From: Paramacrobiotus richtersi
Lineage: Eukaryota > Tardigrada > Eutardigrada > Parachela > Macrobiotidae
DNA: 24,861 nucleotides
Assembly: GCA_034698045.1 (NCBI GenBank)
Contig: JAQGAU010000695.1
Location: forward strand, 1-24,861
Direction of reading: 5' to 3'
Shown piece after piece: positions 19,264 through 24,861 of this stretch. Positions within the stretch are counted from its first letter, which is position 1. The number at the start of each line of letters is the position of its first letter. The notes below the pieces were generated by a model. That model was not told the origin of the DNA. It searched no databases and saw only the letters and a list, made by a program, of their open reading frames with translations. Position numbers and translations under genes: made by a program.

Positions 19264-22200
19264 ATGCATCTCCTCCCAGAATCCCGAATTCTTCGTCGTC
19301 TACTGTCCCGGACGTGGCTCATCCGTCGATGTGCAGCAACAGCGCAACCCCAGGCCAAATGCGCGGAATGGCAAGGTGTCGTCGGACTGGAGATCCACGC
19401 ACAAATCTCCTCAAAAAGCAAGCTCTTCTCCGGCAGCGCTACGGCTTTTTCCGCTCCCACCAATTCTACCGTGTCCCTCTTTGACTGCGCGACACCGGGG
19501 ACTCTTCCGGTAAGAGGAAAATGTACTTATTATAAATTCTTGTCTGTTTCTCAAGAGTAGCTCGTATTGCATCAGCAGTTCAAAGCAGGAACGATTATAT
19601 TAGAAGTAAACGACGCCTACGGCGGGTTGACGATGGCGACAGGACTTTCTTTTGCTATCGGTTGTTTATAAATTATCTTGGGTGTATTATTTGGGGCAGT
19701 GGTCGCCCATGATGAAACTGTACTAAAAAGACGAAACCTGTGGTTATCCAGGTCCTGAACCGCCGCAGCGTCGAAGCCGCCGTCTTAACCGCCCTCTCCC
19801 TCAACTGCACCCTCCACCCGGTGTCCTCCTTTGACCGGAAGCACTACTTCTACTCGGACCTTCCCGCCGGCTACCAGATCACCCAGCGCTTCCACCCCAT
19901 CGCCACCGCCGGCCACCTGGACTACCCGACCCCCCAGGGCGATCGGCGAGTGGGTATCGAGCAAGTCCAGTTGGAACAGGATTCCGGGAAGAGTTTCCAC
20001 AACCCCCAGGAGGGCTACAGTCTGATTGATCTCAACCGGGCGGGGATTGGTCTGATGGAGATCATTACCCGCCCCGAGTTTGCTGATGGGGAACAGGCGG
20101 CCGGGTTTGTGCGGGAGCTGGTGTTGATGCTGCGGGAGCTGGGGGTGTGTGATGTGCGGATGTTTGAGGGGAGTTTACGGGTGGATGCCAATGTCAGTGT
20201 CAGGAGGAGTGGCGAGCCCCTGGGGATTAGGAGCGAGGTGAGGTGTTGGTGATTTTCCGTGAATTTCGTAGTGGATTGGCTTATCAAATTTTACATCAGT
20301 GTTAGCAGTATTAGAAGTACAGCAGATTTGCATATGAAGGGTAAAATCTGTAAATTTAATGAAATGGCTTATGAATTTATTTTGACTTTCTGCTGAAGAA
20401 ATGTTCATACAGATACTTTAAGTACACGAGTTAAAATGTTCATAATAGTTATCTAATTGTTTATTGAAATAAACTGAAAATTACTGCGAATTAATTAAAA
20501 TTGAAAAATTAAAAAAATTTGTTAATTAAAAATAATACAAAAAATGGAATTAACTTGAAGAAATATGATAAATTAATAAAATTAAAAAAATGAAGTTTAA
20601 TGCAAATTAAAGTTGTTTCGGTTCAGTTCAATTTTTTTCAATTCCTTTCAATCTTTTTTAATTTTTTGTGAGAAAATTCAAAAAAAACTTATAGAAAAAA
20701 GAAAACAAATTTTAATTAGTTCATAAGTTTCCCTGCTTGACGACGGTGACGAATTCCGTAGGTGAAAAACATTGCCAGTGTGAAATTCGTATCCCGGGCC
20801 GTGGATTACGAGATCTCCCGGCAGATCCAGCTGAAAGAAGCCGGTAAGGCCGTGGTCAATGAGACACGCGGCTACGACTTCAACACCGGTACAACCTTCC
20901 CCATGCGCGACAAGGAGATCCTCCAGGACTACCGCTACATGCCCGAGCCCAATCTCCCGCCCCTCCGTCTCTTCGACTCGGCCGGCGGGCAGTCCGTCCC
21001 TGATGGTCAGATTGATCTGGCGGAAGTGCGTACCCGGCTGCCGGAACTGCCGTCCGCCAGGCGTTTACGGTATGATTGTGAAATTCCGTTTAATGTGTAA
21101 ATATGGCAATTGAAATGTAGTTCTGTACGGCCATTTTTCTGGTGATGTGAGAAAACTTTATACTAACGTGAAGAGTTATTGCTTAATTTATGAAATTTAA
21201 TAATCGTCTTATTTCACCAAAACAAAAGATAAAAAACCGTTTTATATGAAACTATTACTTCGGTACTCTTCCAGTCAGAAAGCGATTTGGAAAATAAAGA
21301 TGTAGACAGTTTATAATAAATATATAAAAATTATACTCAATTATTTATTTCATGACTTCCCTACTATGTTCAACGTTAGATGCCAAATCAAATAAAAAAC
21401 TTATTTTAAATCAAATAATACACTTGTTTTTAAAATCCAGGATTAAATGTGTCTGCAAAACGAAAATTTGTCCAAAACAGTACTACAAGGTACAAGATGG
21501 TAAAGGTAGTCTTTAACTTTATTATGAAATTTTATTTTATTTTTATTATTTAATTTGGTTAACAGACTCTTTTAATAAAATTACTTATTAAAAAAATTAA
21601 CGAAGTTAAAGTTAATAACAAAGCTAAATCTAATGCAAATTGATAAAATGTAACGGAAAACAATAGTAAGACTAGTAAAGAACGAAGCAAAGTAAAAATA
21701 ACAACAATCCTGTGATAAACATGGAAAATAATATCCGTGCGTCTGCTCGCGAGACCGATCACAATAGTGATTTGCACAACTACGTACACAATCGGTAAAT
21801 TTGTTTAACCAACAATTGGAAGAGTTTTAGTTTAACCGGAAGTTTAATTGTGGTTGGAAAGTGGAATAATCAATCTAATATCCGTTTCTTTTCCTAGATA
21901 CACAGACACCCTGAAACTGACTCCTGCAATAACCAGCATCCTCATCGCCGAAGACGGTCTAGCCAGACTCTTTGACAGCATCCTCCACAGTGTTCTATCT
22001 CCCAAATCCACTCCCTCCAACGTGGCCACACACCTGGTCAATGTAGTGCTGGCCACGCTGAATGATCTGCACGATACAGCCAACCGCCCGATGGATGCGG
22101 CGCAACTGGCTAAATTGATCGACATGGTCAATGAGGAAGTGGTGCCGCGGGTTATCTTTGTCAAGTTGATGGACCAGGTCATCCGGGATCCGGAGAGTAT

Positions 22201-22714
22201 TGCGGATGTGGAGGAGCATGTCAGGAAGAATGATCTGATGCAGGTACGATGGAAGAATGATGAAGTGTTAGCGAATTCCAATTCTCATTTTCTAATGTAA
22301 TTCACATCTGTGTCTGTGGTTTCACCAACCTGACATGCGGCATAGAATGTGCAGTTTTTAATGTAATTCACATCTGTGTCTGTGGATTTACCATCCTGAC
22401 TTATCATACCAGATTTCCGGCTGTTTGCAACTATGTTTCGCTAGGAGGATGTACGTTCGAAGTGAACACTTTATTCGTGGTTTTTCGTACTGTCTGAATG
22501 TGTGACAAATTGTCTTCAGGTGAATGATGAGGCAGCGATCGGGAAGTGGTGTGAACACGTGATCAACGCCCATCCGGACCTAGTGGAGCTGGTACGGAAG
22601 GGCAAGGACAAGATTATCAATCGGCTAACCAACGAGGTCAAGCTGCTCTCGGGAGAGCGGGCTAACTTGAGGAAAGCTAAAGCGATTATGGAGAGGAAGA
22701 TCAAAGGTGGATAA
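19264..22714 (+). CDS. GATB: Mitochondrial glutamyl-tRNA(Gln) amidotransferase subunit B (five exons, 526 aa)
   Basis: GatB of the mitochondrial GatCAB complex, which converts Glu-tRNA(Gln) to Gln-tRNA(Gln): GatA supplies ammonia and GatB activates the Glu-tRNA with ATP. Exons: 19264-19509, 19752-20237, 20762-21069, 21898-22243 and 22520-22714; phases close to 526 aa (human 557). Residues 1-30 are Arg-rich and free of acidic residues apart from one Glu, fitting a mitochondrial targeting peptide. Family signatures: [19 protein letters not shown] (39-57), [81 protein letters not shown] and [13 protein letters not shown]. From about residue 350 there is a helical GatB/YqeY-type tail that contacts tRNA, ending in [14 protein letters not shown] and [13 protein letters not shown]. 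The ATG at 19264 is the first in frame. Confidence 0.95.
20238..20761 (+). other. GATB intron 2
   Basis: Donor GTGAGG, acceptor TTCCGTAG. AT-rich from 20400, with no supported exon. Confidence 0.7.
21070..21897 (+). other. GATB intron 3, the longest of this gene
   Basis: Donor CG|GTATGA, acceptor TTTTCCTAG. AT-rich unique sequence. The 76-codon minus-strand frame at 21559-21789 is hydrophobic but lacks any family signature. Confidence 0.7.
22288..22400. repeat. 66-bp-period tandem duplication in GATB intron 4
   Basis: 'taatgtaattcacatctgtg' followed by 'tctgtgg(t/a)tt(c/t)acca(a/t)cctgac' occurs at about 22288-22334 and again at 22355-22400, with few differences. The copies are recent relative to other repeats in the window. 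Confidence 0.9.
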
Positions 22715-23043
22715 CCACGGTTAATTGATTAGTCTGCCAGTTTTTCCCCGGTGACTGAGATCGTTGTTTTTACGGTGGTTTTTTTTGCTCATTTTTATCC
22801 GGGAAGATATCCTACAAAATTTGTTGAGGAAACTATTTTGTGGTCTGAACTTGTTGCGAAAAGTCGAAGAAAATGAACAAAGTGACCTTTATTGTGGAGA
22901 TGTACGTTGTGTATTGTTAGACGAACAGACAATATGAATCAAGAAATCGTTTATACAAGGTATAGATGATCTGCCAAATAACATTCAAATCCAGAGGAGT
23001 GGCTATAGTGCTTCCATCGGAATAACACTTCGGCACTTCCAAA
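22715..23043 (+). other. GATB 3' flank
   Basis: 3'UTR and intergenic sequence; no strong AATAAA is seen. Near its end a small imperfect palindrome (23009-23031, arms agtgcttcc / ggaataacact) precedes the large palindromes. Confidence 0.45.
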
Positions 23044-23101
23044 CAAGTCCGACAGGAAATTGTTTATCACCTGGTGATAAAACAATTTCTTGTCGGACTT
23101 G
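23044..23101 (+). repeat. Long imperfect hairpin A (foldback palindrome)
   Basis: The arms are 28 and 29 bases, from 'caagtccgaca' inward to 'tatcacc', and mirror back as 'ggtgata' to 'tgtcggacttg', with essentially no loop. The only differences are one G/A substitution at 23055 (a G-U pair if plus-strand RNA) and one extra T in the second arm. Confidence 0.85.
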
Positions 23102-23108
23102 ATTAATA

Positions 23109-23174
23109 ATCACCTGAGTGAAGAATGGAACCGATCTGGCCAGATCGATCGATTCTGTTCTTCAGTCAGGTGAT
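23109..23174 (+). repeat. Long imperfect hairpin B
   Basis: Outer arms atcacctga(g)tgaagaa / ttcttca(g)tcaggtgat; inner arms cgatctgg / ccagatcg with no loop. There is a 4-base insertion in the second arm and three substitutions, two of which would be G-U pairs. The outer end repeats the centre of hairpin A (atcacctg). Confidence 0.8.
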
Positions 23175-23207
23175 CATGAATCGGTGATCCATGGATTTAA
23201 TACAACC

Positions 23208-23278
23208 GATCTGGATTTAGTACAGAAGGAGTACGAACCATACACTGGTTCGTATTCCTTCTGTATTAATTCCAGATC
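23208..23278 (+). repeat. Long imperfect hairpin C, 33-bp stem with 5-nt loop
   Basis: The 33-base arms run from gatctgga...tacgaacca to tggttcgta...tccagatc around the loop 'tacac'. Three substitutions, two of them G-U compatible. The 5' arm and the two-base extension before it (aaccgatctgg, 23204-23214) exactly repeat the centre of hairpin B (23129-23139). Confidence 0.88.
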
Positions 23279-23280
23279 AT

Positions 23281-23456
23281 GCACGAACCAGGACTTATTA
23301 GGGCATCGGGGGATAGATTGCTGTTAAGAAATATTGCGGATATCCTCAAGGACACATTGATATGGCCCGGCATCATCATCGAAGATAATGCAGGACTATA
23401 TCAATGTGGCGTTATCTTTGGAGATCGAGATCGGCAGCATTTGCGATGGTTGAAGT
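23281..23456 (+). repeat. Decayed long foldback D
   Basis: Inner arms 'ggcccggcatcatcatc' / 'gaagataatgcaggact' are flanked by an exact 11-base pair cacattgatat / atatcaatgtg. Outside that, aaatattgcggat pairs imperfectly with atcggcagcattt. The outermost gcacgaacca (23281-23290) matches tggttgaagtgc imperfectly and repeats the centre of hairpin C. The 5' side carries about 40 unpaired bases. More mismatched than A-C. Confidence 0.6.
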
Positions 23457-23474
23457 GCTGGAAAAAAAACGATT

Positions 23475-23645
23475 GTAAGTGCTGACTGTATAATACTAGG
23501 AAAGTGCACTCGCTGGTTGCGGAAACTGAATGACCGAAGCGAAGGAAGCACGTATTGTACATATGGCAAAATGTGTTGCAGAAACGAAAAAAAATTATTA
23601 TGGACTTACTCAACAAACCTGCTAGATACCTGATGAATACGAAGT
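23475..23645 (+). other. Candidate splice sites of an unidentified plus-strand transcript
   Basis: A consensus donor (ATT|GTAAGT) begins at 23475. An acceptor (TGTTGCAG) ends at 23581 and a further donor (AAGT|GTGAGT) begins at 23646, defining a 64-nt candidate exon 23582-23645. That exon is open in one frame (includes MDLLNKPARYLMNTK), but its phase does not join to an open frame across the upstream donor, so a noncoding transcript containing hairpins A-D is as likely as a coding one. Confidence 0.25.
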
Positions 23646-23916
23646 GTGAGTTGAAAACCGGCATTAACTGATTCAAAAATTTGAGAAAAAAATTGATTTT
23701 CTTTGGTAATTTTACTGACCACAGGTCGGTGAAGGGAGCATTATGATTATCTGACATAAGTGGGCTTGCCCCTAGGATGTGTGCAAGCACGGGTGGATGA
23801 AGTGCTACTTTGTCCGAGTATATTATTAATAAAAATTAAAGAAACAAATAAAAGCAAAAAAATTATAATTAACAAATATTTAATATTAAATTAGTGAATA
23901 AATAAATAATAATAAT

Positions 23917-24001
23917 GACCGACCGAATGAAAGACACACATCGAAATCCATTAGAGGACTCAGCTGAGTATAGAAGACCTTCGCTCCGCTTCGGTCGATC
24001 A
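23917..24001 (-). mobile_element. Short MITE-like element, copy 2
   Basis: Inverted relative to copy 1 at 12131-12211. Its ends are 11-base terminal inverted repeats with one mismatch: tgaccgaccga at the left and tcggtcgatca at the right. The interior shares cgaaggtc(c/t)tctatactcagct with copy 1. No coding capacity; a clear target-site duplication was not seen. Confidence 0.6.
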
Positions 24002-24467
24002 TTCATCAGAAATCAGGTAGAGTTTTATTTCCCGCCGATTGTTAAAGCAGGGAATTCACTATCGCAATACACAAGTTTTTGGAGTACATTTTCGAAATTG
24101 GTCATGTTCTTTTCTCCGTATCAACGGTATCATCAGGACCGTATGTGATAAAAGCCGACAGTATCCTGCGTAGCAGCGTAGGTAGCATGCGAAGCAATTT
24201 TTAGGCCTGTTACTCTTTTTCTGAACTAATTTGCTTTGATGCAGCTAGGTATGATTCCGTATTTGCTTAAGAAAAACTGGAGATAGGTATAATTATGATA
24301 GCGCAAATGACAGTTTTCACGTAACAAATAGTACTTGAAAACTTCTTTCTGTCTGTATGACTGCGTTGTATATGTTTTCCGTCAGCATGTATGTACTTGA
24401 AATTGTCGATGCTTAAGTCTTGAATTTTGGAATTTTGGCGGCAGAATTATATTGACGGATTCTGCAC

Positions 24468-24531
24468 TGCAGATGCGAAAACTTGGGAGGTCGGTCCCGG
24501 CCAGACTTTCTAGCAAGTTTTTGCATCTGCA
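24468..24531 (+). ncRNA. Pre-miRNA-like hairpin
   Basis: An 18-base stem, tgcagatgcgaaaacttg pairing with caagtttttgcatctgca, with a single G-U position and a loop of about 28 bases. Its size is close to a miRNA precursor. Similarity to a known miRNA is not recognised. It could be a chance or decayed inverted repeat. Confidence 0.35.
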
Positions 24532-24861
24532 CTGCGTCTGACACTGGAAATTCCGTTCAAACTTCACAGTAAAGAAAGAACAAAAGAAATGCCGCATCTG
24601 CCTCCGGGCCCGACCGACCCTGTCTCCGAAGGTATCTCGGCGGCGAACTGAGCAGTGACACTTTTCAGAAGCCCACCCTGGCAACCACAAGACGACGGCC
24701 GCCCGCGTCCTATTTTGGTCAGTTAGAGTCACATAACAGTTGACAGTAATTCACTTTATTCGGCAGTCGCCCAGGATCGATGTCGACACAATAAAAATTC
24801 CAAAAATCAAATAAAAAATTTGTCCCAGTTAGCACGCGAAGGAACAGTCGCCAAAATCAAG
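24532..24861. other. Right-end sequence with no assigned gene
   Basis: Relatively GC-rich at 24590-24720. The minus-strand 116-codon frame at 24382-24732 crosses the hairpin and has no domain signature. A promoter or first exon of a gene beyond the right edge is possible but not demonstrable. Confidence 0.3.

Noticed and set aside
23118-23327. 69-codon plus-strand open frame over hairpins B and C
   Set aside because: It overlaps both foldback arms, so open frame length is a by-product of the inverted repeats; no protein signature.
23279-23485. 68-codon plus-strand open frame over foldback D
   Set aside because: Its sequence is dictated by the palindrome, has no family resemblance, and runs through a consensus splice donor.
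23532-23549. Third fragment of the MITE-like element (gaccgaagcgaagg)
   Set aside because: Only about a dozen bases match, too short to support a copy.
24382-24732. 116-codon minus-strand open frame at the right end
   Set aside because: Cys/Arg-rich without domain pattern and crosses the hairpin at 24468; no splice or promoter support.
1-24861. tRNA, rRNA or CRISPR
   Set aside because: No T-arm motif with matching acceptor stem, no rRNA-like sequence, and no regularly spaced identical repeats with unique spacers.

Overview
This is animal nuclear DNA. Coding regions are broken into many short exons with GT-AG junctions. Introns are strongly AT-rich and full of simple and tandem repeats, while exons are GC-richer. 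The recognisable proteins are metazoan housekeeping or ciliary orthologues. The compact genes and one secreted protein with a DUF2807-like repeat pattern suggest a small-genome invertebrate, possibly a tardigrade or another ecdysozoan. The sequence alone cannot settle the species.

Layout, left to right. 825-1940 (-): the first three coding exons of an unrecognised coiled-coil protein that continues off the left edge. 1941-3517: a shared upstream region. 3518-7042 (+): RAD21/SCC1 cohesin kleisin, nine exons, 598 aa. 7635-9383 (+): a secreted adhesin-like protein of the DUF2807 type, two exons, 246 aa. 10024-14388 (-): ALDH8A1-type 2-aminomuconic semialdehyde dehydrogenase, nine exons, 500 aa, with a candidate acidic N-terminal extension encoded up to 14856. 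15448-18600 (-): NME7, a DM10 plus two-NDK-domain protein, at least seven exons. 19264-22714 (+): mitochondrial GATB, five exons, 526 aa. 22715-24861: no recognised protein gene, but a remarkable series of long imperfect palindromes, a short inverted-repeat element and possible splice sites.

Most exon joins were checked by codon phase and by comparing the joined protein with remembered human orthologues; RAD21, ALDH8A1, NME7 and GATB all close in frame. The genes do not form a pathway: sister-chromatid cohesion (RAD21), kynurenine-route aldehyde oxidation (ALDH8A1), axonemal/centrosomal microtubules (NME7) and mitochondrial Gln-tRNA synthesis (GATB) are independent jobs. NME7 and GATB are divergent, as are the coiled-coil gene and RAD21, so each pair may share a promoter region.

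The most unusual part is 23044-23456. Four successive foldbacks lie there, and the sequence at the centre of each reappears at the outer edge of the next. Several differences between the arms of the first three would still pair as G-U in a plus-strand RNA. A fifth, separate pre-miRNA-like hairpin is at 24468-24531.
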